Made by a program: the position numbers and the translations under genes
Part shown: one piece after another, positions 22,058 through 29,528 of the stretch
Position numbering within the stretch: the first letter of the stretch is position 1
How the letters are laid out: each line of letters begins with the position of its first letter
IMG/VR virus record: IMGVR_UViG_3300007538_000106
Span: 1 to 31,314 of that record
Direction: 5' to 3' (one strand)
DNA: 31,314 nucleotides
From: a virus
The notes under the pieces: generated by a model
Databases searched by the model: none
The model's input: the letters and a program-made list of their open reading frames with translations, nothing else
Told to the model about the DNA's origin: nothing

Positions 22058-23368
22058 ATGACTAAAATAACATACGATAACAAAATAGGCATTACCCCTA
22101 AAGATGTTCACATTAACCAAGTTTGGGATGATGATATGAACGAGATAAAAACAGTTGTTAATGAAATTGACGATCGTTTAATAGCTGTTGAAAATGGCAA
22201 TGTAAACGTAGTTGATGTTTCTGCTGTTTGGGTTAGCGGTTTTACTTTTGATGTTACTGCTAATAATTATCCAATTTTAAATGATTATTATTATGCACCA
22301 CCAACGACTAAAATATTAAGTTCTGCTGATGCTACTTTAGATAGGATTGATTTAATTTGTGCTAAAATACCATCTATTATTGGAGGTAATGGCACAATAG
22401 TAGTAATTGAGGGAACATTAGCTACAACTTCATTGGTTGTGCCCCCAGATTATGACGCTGCTCAATATTACGTAATTAAAGAAATAATTATTAGAGCCGC
22501 TGCAACTGTTCCAACAGATATAAACGGAACAATTTTTACAAAAGAATTTGTTTATATAAACGGAACTGGAGAACCAGATGAATGGACTTTTAGCTCTAAT
22601 AGCGGAAATATAATAAATAGTGGAGGTTATATAAACGGAACAAATGTAGTGCAGGGAAATACAGCTACAATGACAAATGATGCGGCTGTAAGTGATTTGA
22701 ACTATTTAAAAGGTTTTAATTTATCTTTTGATATTACATTAAAAGCAATATTTGGAACTTCTTATATTTATATTAGATTATTAGATGTTAATGGAATATC
22801 TATTACTAATAATTTACTTATAAATAATGGAGATTATGGATTTAATGCTTCGCTTTTAACAGTTCAAAGATTAGTTATAAATGGGAATGATTTTAATTTC
22901 ATTTCTAACTCTGATGTTTACGCTGTACAAATTTTTCCTTATAAAACTTTTGCAGGTTATTTAATAGATAATATTAATTTCGGAATAGGCAGCGGATTAA
23001 CTACTCAAACCATACAAGATGGATCTATAACAGTTTCTAAATTAGCTCCAGACGTTTTAGCCTTATTCCAAGACAAAATTAAAACACTAGCAACTAATGT
23101 AATAGATTGGGCTAACCCATACGGAACGCTTTTAAGAACTTTCACAGGCACACCCGCCGTTGTTTGGACTGAAATTAACCCACCCATAACAGGAACAAAA
23201 AAAACAATTACCATTTATAGAACAGGCGCAATTGCAAGTGAGGAATTTCCTTTAAGTTATAAAATTGCAGATGGTTCAGCAGTTTATGACGATACGAAAA
23301 TTAATATGCTCGTTTTGGAATATGTAAATGGAGATGTGTTTGTTTCTAACGTTTTATACACTATATAA
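22058..23368 (+). CDS. Tail fibre-like protein 2, 436 aa
   Basis: Shares its N-terminal docking-like module with the preceding protein, then diverges completely. The middle has alternating strands rich in Asn, Gly and Ile, and a C-terminal part from about residue 325 (TIQDGSITVSKLAPDVLALF) resembling the IxDGSIxxxKL repeats common in phage fibre and appendage proteins just before the tip domain. Probably a second adsorption or appendage protein built on the same attachment module. Confidence 0.7.
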   Translation: MTKITYDNKIGITPKDVHINQVWDDDMNEIKTVVNEIDDRLIAVENGNVNVVDVSAVWVSGFTFDVTANNYPILNDYYYAPPTTKILSSADATLDRIDLICAKIPSIIGGNGTIVVIEGTLATTSLVVPPDYDAAQYYVIKEIIIRAAATVPTDINGTIFTKEFVYINGTGEPDEWTFSSNSGNIINSGGYINGTNVVQGNTATMTNDAAVSDLNYLKGFNLSFDITLKAIFGTSYIYIRLLDVNGISITNNLLINNGDYGFNASLLTVQRLVINGNDFNFISNSDVYAVQIFPYKTFAGYLIDNINFGIGSGLTTQTIQDGSITVSKLAPDVLALFQDKIKTLATNVIDWANPYGTLLRTFTGTPAVVWTEINPPITGTKKTITIYRTGAIASEEFPLSYKIADGSAVYDDTKINMLVLEYVNGDVFVSNVLYTI

Positions 23369-23370
23369 TT

Positions 23371-24093
23371 ATGAACGGACAAGCGAATTTTTTTAGAGGA
23401 GGAATAGCAGCAAATTTATTAGATAGCATTATTGCTTACTGGAAATTTGAGAATAACGTATTAGATAGTGTAGATGCAAATGATGGAGTTGCTTATGGCG
23501 TAACATACACAGATGGTTTAGTTGGTAGAAAAGCTGTTTTTAATGGTTCATCATCAAAAGTAGTCATAGAAGATAGTGTGTCTAATGCTAATTTTAGTTT
23601 TACGGATGGAGTTAATGATTTACCTTTTAGTTTTTCTTTTATCATAACTTGGTCAGATTTGAATGATGGATGGATAATAGATCGAAGAAATATTACATCT
23701 GGGAGGGAATATCAAGTTATTTACTACCAAGGTGGTTTAAGATTTCAGTTGTTTGGAACTAGTGGTAGCACACAAATAAACGCAATAATGCCTTTTTCAC
23801 CTACAATTGGTCTTGAATATAAGATGGCTTTTACCTATGATGCTAGTAAATCTGAAAATGGTCTGAAACTTTATATAGATAAAATATTGCAAGCTACCAC
23901 AAATACAATGGTAGGAGTATATAATGGAATGTTTTGGTACGGTAGACCATTTACTGTTGGTGGAGCAAGTTGGTCATCTACGGTATATTTTGGTGGAACA
24001 ATAGACGAGTTAATTGTTTGGAGAAAAGGACTTACGCAGGAAAACGTAGATTTTATAGTTGATGAACAAAATTTAGGAAATCATTTAATATAA
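23371..24093 (+). CDS. LamG-like receptor-binding candidate, 240 aa
   Basis: After a short lead (MNGQANFFRGG) the protein has the pattern of a LamG/concanavalin jelly roll: LLDSIIAYWKFENNVLDSVD and GLVGRKAVFNGSSSKVVIED, then SFSFIITWSDLNDGW, LEYKMAFTYDASKSENGLKL and the terminal GTIDELIVWRKGLTQENVDF. This domain binds glycans in many surface proteins. Standing last among the fibre genes, it is the best candidate for the tip that recognises a host capsule or other surface sugar. Binding role is inferred from fold. Confidence 0.75.
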   Translation: MNGQANFFRGGIAANLLDSIIAYWKFENNVLDSVDANDGVAYGVTYTDGLVGRKAVFNGSSSKVVIEDSVSNANFSFTDGVNDLPFSFSFIITWSDLNDGWIIDRRNITSGREYQVIYYQGGLRFQLFGTSGSTQINAIMPFSPTIGLEYKMAFTYDASKSENGLKLYIDKILQATTNTMVGVYNGMFWYGRPFTVGGASWSSTVYFGGTIDELIVWRKGLTQENVDFIVDEQNLGNHLI

Positions 24094-24097
24094 AACA

Positions 24098-24646
24098 ATG
24101 AAAAAATTAAAAATAGAAAACGGAATTAGAAAAGTTGTAAATGTTCCAAAAGACAGATACAAAGGAGTGAAAAATATTAACAAAGGTTATGAAACAATGA
24201 CCGAGTTACATTTGCAAGATGGTTTTTTAGAAATTATAAAACCTACTTTAACAGAGTTTCAAAGGTTAGATACTAATTTAAATAACGGTTTTATAGATGA
24301 AGAAAATGGAACATTTACGTATGGTGTAATTAAATTGCCAATACCAACAGATGAAGAACTTGAAATTGAACAGGAAAACGATGCTACAACTATACAAGAG
24401 CAAGTTTATGCTGGTCAACAATTTTATAACAAAATTAAAAGAAGATTATTACGTAAATTAGAAAAAGGAAATTTAACACAAAATCAATTCGATAAATTAT
24501 ACACACCTTTTAGACTTGCTTTAAATTGGTGCAATAGTGGTGATTTTGATTTAGCTTTAATTGAATTTAATAAAATTGAAGTGTTTAACAATAATAAGTT
24601 AGAAAAAATTAGATTAAAAGTATATGAAGAATTAATATCTTTATAA
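24098..24646 (+). CDS. Hypothetical protein, 182 aa, possible fibre chaperone
   Basis: Charged soluble protein: an N-terminal region (MKKLKIENGIRKVVNVPKDR) followed by a Glu-rich stretch and a helical C-terminus (FRLALNWCNSGDFDLALIEF). No family is recognised. Because it follows directly on the fibre genes, a fibre assembly or accessory role is possible, but nothing in the sequence proves it. Confidence 0.55.
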   Translation: MKKLKIENGIRKVVNVPKDRYKGVKNINKGYETMTELHLQDGFLEIIKPTLTEFQRLDTNLNNGFIDEENGTFTYGVIKLPIPTDEELEIEQENDATTIQEQVYAGQQFYNKIKRRLLRKLEKGNLTQNQFDKLYTPFRLALNWCNSGDFDLALIEFNKIEVFNNNKLEKIRLKVYEELISL

Positions 24647-24648
24647 TT

Positions 24649-25098
24649 ATGATAATTAGATATTTATTATTAGGAATTGCGTTTGGATTAATGACTGTTT
24701 TAGGATGGTTTTTAGCTCCTTTTTTATATCCTTTTAGAAAATTAATAAGAGATAATAAGGAAAATTTCTTTTGGTACTTTTTAAACGATACAAAGATAGG
24801 ATTAGATGCAGGAGATTTTGGAAGATTTAATCATAATATAATTGGTTTTTATTTACAGTGCGCAATTAGAAATCCACATTGGAATTTAAAATTAAAATTA
24901 GCTCCAAAAGTAGGATTAAAAGAAAATGTAAAAGGTGATTTAGAATGGAGGCGTTACAATTTAAAAGGTTATCAATATGCTACATATACAATTACAGGTA
25001 TTAAATATTTTAGGTTTTCATATAGTGCTGGATGGTGGTATTGTCAGTTTGGATCAAGTGACAATAGATTCATTTATAAATTAAAAATTAACGTATAA
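24649..25098 (+). CDS. Membrane-anchored protein, DUF7338-like, 149 aa
   Basis: One or two hydrophobic segments at the N-terminus (about residues 3-28: IRYLLLGIAFGLMTVLGWFL then APFLYPFR), followed by a Trp/Tyr/Asn-rich soluble domain (NIIGFYLQCAIRNPHWNLKL) ending in AGWWYCQFG. This composition recalls a phage family I know as DUF7338, found near lysis genes, but the match is from memory of the pattern. It is probably located in the inner membrane. It is followed by a promoter-like element. Confidence 0.5.
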   Translation: MIIRYLLLGIAFGLMTVLGWFLAPFLYPFRKLIRDNKENFFWYFLNDTKIGLDAGDFGRFNHNIIGFYLQCAIRNPHWNLKLKLAPKVGLKENVKGDLEWRRYNLKGYQYATYTITGIKYFRFSYSAGWWYCQFGSSDNRFIYKLKINV

Positions 25099-25139
25099 AC
25101 TGTACGGAAAAACCTTACTTTTTTTTAATAAAAATAGTT

Positions 25140-25147
25140 TAACTTTG
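25140..25147 (+). promoter_or_regulatory. Promoter -7 box before the lysis genes
   Basis: TAACTTTG matches TAnnTTTG and is identical to the octamer at 8084-8091. A T-run (25119-25126) lies about 20 bases upstream. The start codon follows at 25161. It may give the lysis cassette its own late promoter. Confidence 0.5.
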
Positions 25148-25160
25148 AATAAATAAAAAT

Positions 25161-25376
25161 ATGAAGAACATTTTAAAGAGTTGGAAAACAACAACGATAG
25201 GAATTATTATAATTATAGGCTTGTGTATAACGGTCTATAAAGATGGAATGAATATTCAAGATGCAATTTTTGGTTTGATGGCTATTGGTTTCTTTTTATC
25301 AAAAGATGGAGATCAAACACATTCAGAAAATTTTACTACTGGAGATCATCCAGACCCAAAGAAAGAAGAGAAGTAG
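25161..25376 (+). CDS. Holin-like protein, 71 aa
   Basis: Two hydrophobic segments (about residues 10-26, TTTIGIIIIIGLCITVY, and 33-47, IQDAIFGLMAIGFFL) with a basic start (MKNILKSWK) and a hydrophilic, charged tail (GDQTHSENF and on). Size and design fit a class II holin of the kind seen in Bacteroidota phages with an ending like SKDGDxTH. It would form the inner membrane lesion that releases the endolysin. It ends at the first base of the next start codon. Confidence 0.7.
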   Translation: MKNILKSWKTTTIGIIIIIGLCITVYKDGMNIQDAIFGLMAIGFFLSKDGDQTHSENFTTGDHPDPKKEEK

Positions 25377-25723
25377 TGAAAAAAACAAATCTTAAATATT
25401 ATATAGGTATTATTATTATTTTCTTAATTGATTCTTTGCCCAGAATTATTTTTAATAATAATGATAAATATGATATTTATCTGTTTTATGATCATAGTAG
25501 ATATTTAACGAATATTTTATTTGATATTTCTGGTCTTTTGAAATTTTCAATTCTAACTTTTTGGTTAATAGATTTAAGAAAGAATATTTTCACACCATTA
25601 TTTTTATTATCTATTTATGTGTGGATTTCTTATTTCTTATTTTACAATCAAATAGGAAGTATTATATCGATTCCTATGTATCTTTTAACGATATTAATTT
25701 ATAACAAAAATAAAATGAAATGA
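25376..25723 (+). CDS. Multi-pass membrane protein in the lysis cassette, 115 aa
   Basis: Starts with GTG at 25376, sharing one base with the holin-like stop. About four hydrophobic segments are visible (roughly residues 8-20, 50-63, 72-88 and 93-108), with a basic C-terminus. It may be a second holin, antiholin or membrane regulator of lysis. There is no motif to choose between these. Ends with a 4-base overlap into the next gene. Confidence 0.55.
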   Translation: MKKTNLKYYIGIIIIFLIDSLPRIIFNNNDKYDIYLFYDHSRYLTNILFDISGLLKFSILTFWLIDLRKNIFTPLFLLSIYVWISYFLFYNQIGSIISIPMYLLTILIYNKNKMK

Positions 25724-25965
25724 ATAAACAAGTAAATTTCGGGCATATCTTAGGCTTATTATCTGTAATTGTAATTCCTTTATTAATTTGGGGAATCAAT
25801 GTTGAGCGTAGATTTGAACACGTTATTATAAATACTAAAGATATTAATACAGTTACAGGGATAATTTTAAGCAATCAAAAAAGAATCCAGGATAATCACG
25901 ATGAAGTAATGACAGGGCTTCATATCATTGAATTGCAGGTAAAAGATAAAAAAGATAGAGATTGA
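25720..25965 (+). CDS. Single-pass membrane protein with coiled coil, 81 aa
   Basis: One N-terminal hydrophobic segment (about 8-25: FGHILGLLSVIVIPLLIW) followed by a helical, heptad-like region (FEHVIINTKDINTVTGIILS and on) and a charged end. This design resembles XhlA-like or inner-membrane spanin-like lysis proteins. It overlaps the endolysin start as TGATG, so translation is probably coupled. Confidence 0.55.
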   Translation: MNKQVNFGHILGLLSVIVIPLLIWGINVERRFEHVIINTKDINTVTGIILSNQKRIQDNHDEVMTGLHIIELQVKDKKDRD

Positions 25966-26465
25966 TGACAAATTCATTTAAAAAAGCATTTAAAGAACTT
26001 ATAAGTATTGAGGGTGGATATGTAGATAATCAAAACGATAAAGGAGGTAAAACAAAATTCGGTATTTCACAAAAAGCATATCCACATCTCAATATTAAAA
26101 GTTTAACATTAAAAAATGCTGAAAATATTTATTATAATGATTATTGGTTTTCTATTAAATTAGATTATATAGATGATTATAATATACAATTAGAGTTATT
26201 TGATACTGCTGTAAATATGGGAGTTTATAAAGCGTCTACAATACTGCAAGAGGCTTTAAATCTATTAAATAGAAATGGTAAAAATTATAATGATTTAATA
26301 GTTGATGGTATTATTGGGGGTAAAACTATTTCGGCTTATAATTCAGTAAATAAAAATATACTTTTAAAAGTATTAAATGGATTACAATTTATGAATTACG
26401 TTAGGATTTGCGAAAATGATAAAAGTCAGGAAGTGTTTTTTAATGGATGGATGAAAAGAGTATAA
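25965..26465 (+). CDS. Endolysin, glycoside hydrolase family 108
   Basis: Peptidoglycan-cleaving lysozyme-like enzyme that ends infection by breaking the cell wall. The GH108 signature is present at the N-terminus: IEGGYVDNQNDKGGKTKFGI, with Glu16 in EGG as the catalytic acid, and the GGKTKFGIS that follows. The C-terminal part (LIVDGIIGGKTISAYNSVN) fits the peptidoglycan-binding region usually paired with it. It has no signal peptide, so it depends on the holin. ATG 25965 is chosen over an in-frame TTG at 25962. A strong hairpin follows the stop. Confidence 0.9.
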   Translation: MTNSFKKAFKELISIEGGYVDNQNDKGGKTKFGISQKAYPHLNIKSLTLKNAENIYYNDYWFSIKLDYIDDYNIQLELFDTAVNMGVYKASTILQEALNLLNRNGKNYNDLIVDGIIGGKTISAYNSVNKNILLKVLNGLQFMNYVRICENDKSQEVFFNGWMKRV

Positions 26466-26468
26466 AAA

Positions 26469-26500
26469 AAGAGCAGAGAAATTACAAAAACTCTGCTCTT
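26469..26500 (+). terminator. Terminator-like hairpin after the endolysin gene
   Basis: AAGAGCAGAG (26469-26478) and CTCTGCTCTT (26491-26500) are exact complements with a 12-base loop. It begins 4 bases after the endolysin stop. It ends in TT followed by A, so the classic T-run is lacking on this strand, but the helix is the strongest perfect one in the window and is well placed to end the late transcript. Confidence 0.75.
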
Positions 26501-26576
26501 AAAAATGATTACCTAACACCAAACTTACTATGAAAGTATAAATTTACAAAAATTTTATACATAAACAAATATTTTA

Positions 26577-27137
26577 ATGAAAAATTATATTCCTTATATA
26601 GCAATCTGCATTTTATCAATACTTTTTTATAGGCAATGCACACTTCCTGGACCAGAACCAAAGATTTTAATTAAAGAAGTGATTGTAAAAGTACCAGAGA
26701 TTATAAATACCTTTGATACAATTACTATTTTTAAGCGTTCTAATAGCGTTAAAATAGATAGTATATATAAGAATAGATACATAAGTACAAAAGACAGCCT
26801 ACAACGTTTAAAATTGTATTTAGACGCTATTGCTGTAAAAGAATATAATCAGAATTTTAAAGATAGCACACAAAGTATAGATATCTGGACACAAACAAGA
26901 GGGGATTTAATAGCTCAAACGGTAAAATATAATATCTTTGAGCGCACTATTAAAACAAATGATACTATTATACTACCAAATAATAGAAGAACGTTAAATT
27001 TAGGGTTTGAAACTTCTACAAATTTAGATTTAAAAGCTTCTTTATTATATACGAATAGAAAAAAAACAATTTATTCTATTGGAATTAACCAAGAAAAGAC
27101 CGTTTTCATTGGTATTGCCATACCTTTAATAAAATAA
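26577..27137 (+). CDS. N-terminally anchored protein, spanin-like candidate, 186 aa
   Basis: An N-terminal hydrophobic segment (about 4-19: YIPYIAICILSILFYR), then a long periplasm-facing region with charged helical stretches (EVIVKVPEIINTFDTITIFK; KDSLQRLKLYLDAIAVKE), and a beta-rich end (NLGFETSTNLDLKASLLYTN to GIAIPLIK). Placed after holin-like and endolysin genes, it could bridge inner and outer membrane and finish lysis. It has no lipobox that would make it a standard o-spanin. The role is inferred from design and position. Confidence 0.5.
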   Translation: MKNYIPYIAICILSILFYRQCTLPGPEPKILIKEVIVKVPEIINTFDTITIFKRSNSVKIDSIYKNRYISTKDSLQRLKLYLDAIAVKEYNQNFKDSTQSIDIWTQTRGDLIAQTVKYNIFERTIKTNDTIILPNNRRTLNLGFETSTNLDLKASLLYTNRKKTIYSIGINQEKTVFIGIAIPLIK

Positions 27138-27170
27138 TTTAAAAATATTTTGAAAATAAATACTAAATCA

Positions 27171-27202
27171 TTTGTTTATATTGTTTAACTTGTTTACTTT
27201 TG
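27171..27202 (+). promoter_or_regulatory. Best-matched promoter: TTTG-N20-TACTTTTG
   Basis: TTTG at 27171-27174 and TACTTTTG at 27195-27202 are separated by 20 bases. This fits the Bacteroidota consensus TTTG, 19 to 21 bases, TAnnTTTG exactly. The first gene starts at 27223, so the leader is short. It probably drives the small-gene operon 27223-28844 early in infection using the unmodified host polymerase. Confidence 0.75.
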
Positions 27203-27222
27203 AAGTATAAAACAAACATATT

Positions 27223-27402
27223 ATGAAAAACTTACTTAATAAAATAGAAACTTTAAATATAGAAGAATTAAAAAAAATAGTTATAGCTCTAAAAAATGAC
27301 ACAACATCAGAAAGTATGTTGGTTTCAGATAAAGCAGAAAATTTATTAATTGATAAAATGGAATCTGGAGAGTTTGAAATATTTATAAATGAATTATGGT
27401 AA
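27223..27402 (+). CDS. Small helical protein, 59 aa
   Basis: ATG 27223 to TAA 27400-27402, starting MKNLLNKIETLNIEELKKIV with regular spacing of Leu and Ile, probably two helices, and a short acidic end with FINELW. First gene of the operon behind the strongest promoter. It overlaps the next gene by 7 bases. No family recognised. Confidence 0.6.
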   Translation: MKNLLNKIETLNIEELKKIVIALKNDTTSESMLVSDKAENLLIDKMESGEFEIFINELW

Positions 27403-27539
27403 ACTATAAAGAAATTATAAACACAAAGCCTCTTGGAAGTATAGAGAGGCTTAATTTAATAGCTACTTATGGTAAAAAAGAACAATCAGATGCGGCTATG
27501 AGATGTATTTTAAAACGTATTAAAAAAATTAACAAATAA
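27396..27539 (+). CDS. Small basic protein, 47 aa
   Basis: ATG 27396 to TAA 27537-27539, a product starting MVNYKEIINTKPLGSIERLN and ending in basic residues (RIKKINK). A perfect 8-base inverted repeat, AAGCCTCT with AGAGGCTT (27426-27452), lies in its coding region. The overlap with the previous gene and a continuous, non-repetitive frame suggest it is real. Function unknown. Confidence 0.5.
   Translation: MVNYKEIINTKPLGSIERLNLIATYGKKEQSDAAMRCILKRIKKINK
27426..27452 (+). promoter_or_regulatory. Perfect hairpin inside a small early gene
   Basis: AAGCCTCT (27426-27433) and AGAGGCTT (27445-27452) are exact complements around 11 bases and are followed by the AT-rich AATTTAAT. The left arm lies in ACAAAGCCTCTT, a 12-base string also found at 1462-1473 in the leader RNA of the initiator gene. 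It may attenuate the operon or be chance. Confidence 0.4.
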
Positions 27540-27545
27540 ACTATT

Positions 27546-27761
27546 ATGAAAACTATTTATTTAAAACAAAAAAGAAGCGGAAATTTTGAATTAACAAACA
27601 AAAAAAATTCAACACATAAATTTAACACTAAGAAAAATGCTTTATCTTTTTGGAATGAAAATATGAAAGGATATTCAGCAAAGAAAATAATAAAAGCGAC
27701 TTACAGAAAAAGTCAAACTTATTTTAGTACAGTAGAAGAATTATTAAATTTTATAAAATAA
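27546..27761 (+). CDS. Small basic protein, 71 aa
   Basis: Lys/Asn-rich protein starting MKTIYLKQKRSGNFELTNKK. It looks like a small beta-sheet followed by a helix (NALSFWNENMKGYSAKKIIK) and could bind nucleic acid, but no family is recognised. Starts 7 bases after the preceding stop, so part of the same operon. Confidence 0.6.
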   Translation: MKTIYLKQKRSGNFELTNKKNSTHKFNTKKNALSFWNENMKGYSAKKIIKATYRKSQTYFSTVEELLNFIK

Positions 27762-27767
27762 ACGATT

Positions 27768-27983
27768 ATGAAAACACTTTATGAACAATTAACAGACGAA
27801 CAAAGAGAACAATTAGATTTCTACGGGACTAAATATCCTCAAATTACAGCGAGAATAACTGAAACACTAAAAGAAGAATACCACAGCACTAACATAATTT
27901 TATCTATTGCCTTAGATATACACAATTGTTTTTGTAAAGGATCTTTTGACTTTTGCGAATTTACAGAAATCTTTGAAAACTAA
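27768..27983 (+). CDS. Small acidic protein, 71 aa
   Basis: Starts MKTLYEQLTDEQREQLDFYG and continues as an acidic helical protein with two Cys close together (NCFCKG). No motif recognised. Starts 7 bases after the preceding stop and is followed 8 bases later by the next gene. Acidic small early proteins often act on host targets, but this is only a general possibility here. Confidence 0.55.
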   Translation: MKTLYEQLTDEQREQLDFYGTKYPQITARITETLKEEYHSTNIILSIALDIHNCFCKGSFDFCEFTEIFEN

Positions 27984-27990
27984 ATATATT

Positions 27991-28278
27991 ATGAAAGCAG
28001 AAATTTTAGAAGCAATCGGAAAAATAGAAATATATCATTCAGAATTTGACCATCATTTTGAATGCAGTAAAAGAACTTATGCAACTTGCATTAAAAATAT
28101 TGAAAGTGAAAATTACAATATTGAGTTAGAACTTGAAGAGGAGGTAAACTGGACTGATACAGATTATTATGAACGTATTTGTGTTTTGGTTACCGGTATA
28201 ATTATCACAGATGAAAACAGTAAAGAGATTGATTGTGATATTAAAGATTTTGAAATTAAAAAAGTTTTAAATTATTAA
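27991..28278 (+). CDS. Hypothetical acidic protein, 95 aa
   Basis: ATG 27991 is preferred to a longer in-frame start at 27946 that would overlap the upstream gene heavily. The product starts MKAEILEAIGKIEIYHSEFD and has alternating strands and acidic stretches (NIELELEEEVNWTDTDYYER; VLVTGIIITDENSKE). No family recognised. Confidence 0.6.
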   Translation: MKAEILEAIGKIEIYHSEFDHHFECSKRTYATCIKNIESENYNIELELEEEVNWTDTDYYERICVLVTGIIITDENSKEIDCDIKDFEIKKVLNY

Positions 28279-28281
28279 ATT

Positions 28282-28395
28282 ATGAAAACAGAAACTATTT
28301 TTAAATATGGGTTTTTAACATTTATAATTGTTATAACTGCAATGATGTTAATTGAAGCTATTATAACTAATAATGAATTTTTATTTATACCTTAA
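28282..28395 (+). CDS. Very small membrane protein, 37 aa
   Basis: ATG 28282 to TAA 28393-28395. After a short polar start (MKTETIFKYG) it is almost entirely one hydrophobic segment (about 11-28: FLTFIIVITAMMLIEAII). It begins three bases after the previous stop. Probably an inner-membrane peptide of unknown function. Confidence 0.5.
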   Translation: MKTETIFKYGFLTFIIVITAMMLIEAIITNNEFLFIP

Positions 28396-28398
28396 ATT

Positions 28399-28542
28399 AT
28401 GAGCGAAAAAATATTTAAAATAATAGATAAAATAACTTATTGGATTCCTATAATCTTATTTTATGCTTTATTAATATTTTTCTTAATTAAGATTTTTATT
28501 CATTTACTTAACTTAATATACTTATATGGAACAAATATTTAA
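28399..28542 (+). CDS. Small membrane protein, 47 aa
   Basis: ATG 28399 to TAA 28540-28542, with a polar start (MSEKIFKIIDKIT) and a long hydrophobic stretch (about 15-43). Overlaps the next gene by 17 bases in another frame. Function unknown; it pairs with the preceding membrane peptide in the same operon. Confidence 0.45.
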   Translation: MSEKIFKIIDKITYWIPIILFYALLIFFLIKIFIHLLNLIYLYGTNI

Positions 28543-28723
28543 ACTTCACGATCAATTAAGCTACGGAAAAAAGAAACTGATATATATCATAATTGCAAAG
28601 CAATGTAATAGACAACCTAACAGCGTTAGAAATTGGTTTTGTAGTTGGCACAAAGTACCATCTAAATTTGAATTAATAACCTTAAACATATTAGAAAATG
28701 AGCATAAAAGAACAGATGAATGA
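28526..28723 (+). CDS. Small helix-turn-helix-like protein, 65 aa
   Basis: The central part (IIAKQCNRQPNSVRNWFCSW then HKVPSKFELITLNIL) has the order of a helix-turn-helix: a first helix, a turn with QPNS, and a recognition-like helix VRNWF. The protein is basic. This suggests a small DNA-binding regulator, perhaps of the early to late switch. It is the only regulator-like protein I can see in the window apart from the DnaA-like one. Confidence 0.55.
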   Translation: MEQIFKLHDQLSYGKKKLIYIIIAKQCNRQPNSVRNWFCSWHKVPSKFELITLNILENEHKRTDE

Positions 28724-28844
28724 AATTAAAAAGAACGTTTCAAATGATATGCCTCCAGAGGTATTATTTGAAATGAACCGAAAATATAGAGAACTTGAAA
28801 ATATTTTAGAATATAAAATAGATAAGGTTTTTTTATTCAATTAA
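28698..28844 (+). CDS. Small charged protein, 48 aa
   Basis: ATG 28698 to TAA 28842-28844, starting MSIKEQMNEIKKNVSNDMPP and ending in KVFLFN. A helical, charged peptide; a second in-frame ATG at 28716 is possible. It overlaps the previous gene. The 3' end of this frame contains the T-rich promoter box of the next operon. Confidence 0.45.
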   Translation: MSIKEQMNEIKKNVSNDMPPEVLFEMNRKYRELENILEYKIDKVFLFN

Positions 28845-28858
28845 AAGTATTATATTTG
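28827..28858 (+). promoter_or_regulatory. Promoter upstream of the ERF gene
   Basis: TATATTTG at 28851-28858 matches TAnnTTTG. The upstream box GTTTTTTTATTCAA (28827-28840) is identical in sequence and spacing (24 bases from its G to the -7 box) to that at 3473-3504. The start codon follows at 28880. It probably controls the recombination and methylation genes. Confidence 0.6.
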
Positions 28859-28879
28859 AAAAACTAAAAATTACATATT

Positions 28880-29494
28880 ATGAAAATTTACACTAAATTA
28901 TTAACTATTCAGAAAGCGGTTAAAGGACTTTCTAAGGATAAAAAAAGCCATAATTACGATTATGTAACTGGGAATAAATTACTGTCATTTATTAAACCTT
29001 TAATGGATGAACAACAATTAATTTTAAAACAAGAAGTACTTAGTATTGATAACGAAAGACAAGACTATAAGACTAAGTATGGAGATAAAAGCGAAATTTT
29101 AACAAAAGTTATCATGCGTTTTACTTGGATTGATTGCGAAACAGGAGAAACAGACGAAAATTTATTTGGAGCTAACGGTCAGAATGATTGGGAAAAAGGA
29201 TTGGGAAGTGCTTTGACTTATGCAGAGCGTTATTTTCTATTAAAGTTTTTTCATATTGCAACGGATGAAGACGATATTGATAACCCAAATCGTAAAACAT
29301 CAGCACCAATAAAAGAAACTCCTAAAACCGTTAATAAACCAGTGCCAACACCTAAAAGATTAACACCTAAACAACTTGAATTAATACCTACATCTACTGA
29401 GTTAGAAAGTTTAGAAACTGTTTTAAAAACGTACACTTTACAACCTAACGAAAAAGCAATAGTAGAAAATAGAATTGCAGAATTAAAAAAATGA
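28880..29494 (+). CDS. erf: ERF family single-strand annealing protein
   Basis: ERF recombinases anneal complementary single strands during phage recombination and genome circularisation. Landmarks: an N-terminal KLLTIQKAVKGLSKDKKSHN, then YDYVTGNKLLSFIKPLMDEQ (the typical Y-Y-V core), a strand TKVIMRFTWIDCETGE, and NDWEKGLGSALTYAERYFLL, the GSALTYAxRY signature. After about residue 135 follows a Lys/Pro/Thr-rich linker and a short C-terminal helical domain (TELESLETVLKTYTLQPNEK), as in other members. Own promoter upstream; followed by a Gp157-like gene. Confidence 0.88.
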   Translation: MKIYTKLLTIQKAVKGLSKDKKSHNYDYVTGNKLLSFIKPLMDEQQLILKQEVLSIDNERQDYKTKYGDKSEILTKVIMRFTWIDCETGETDENLFGANGQNDWEKGLGSALTYAERYFLLKFFHIATDEDDIDNPNRKTSAPIKETPKTVNKPVPTPKRLTPKQLELIPTSTELESLETVLKTYTLQPNEKAIVENRIAELKK

Positions 29495-29528
29495 AAAATA
29501 AATTTACTAATTAAAACATTTGACTTAT

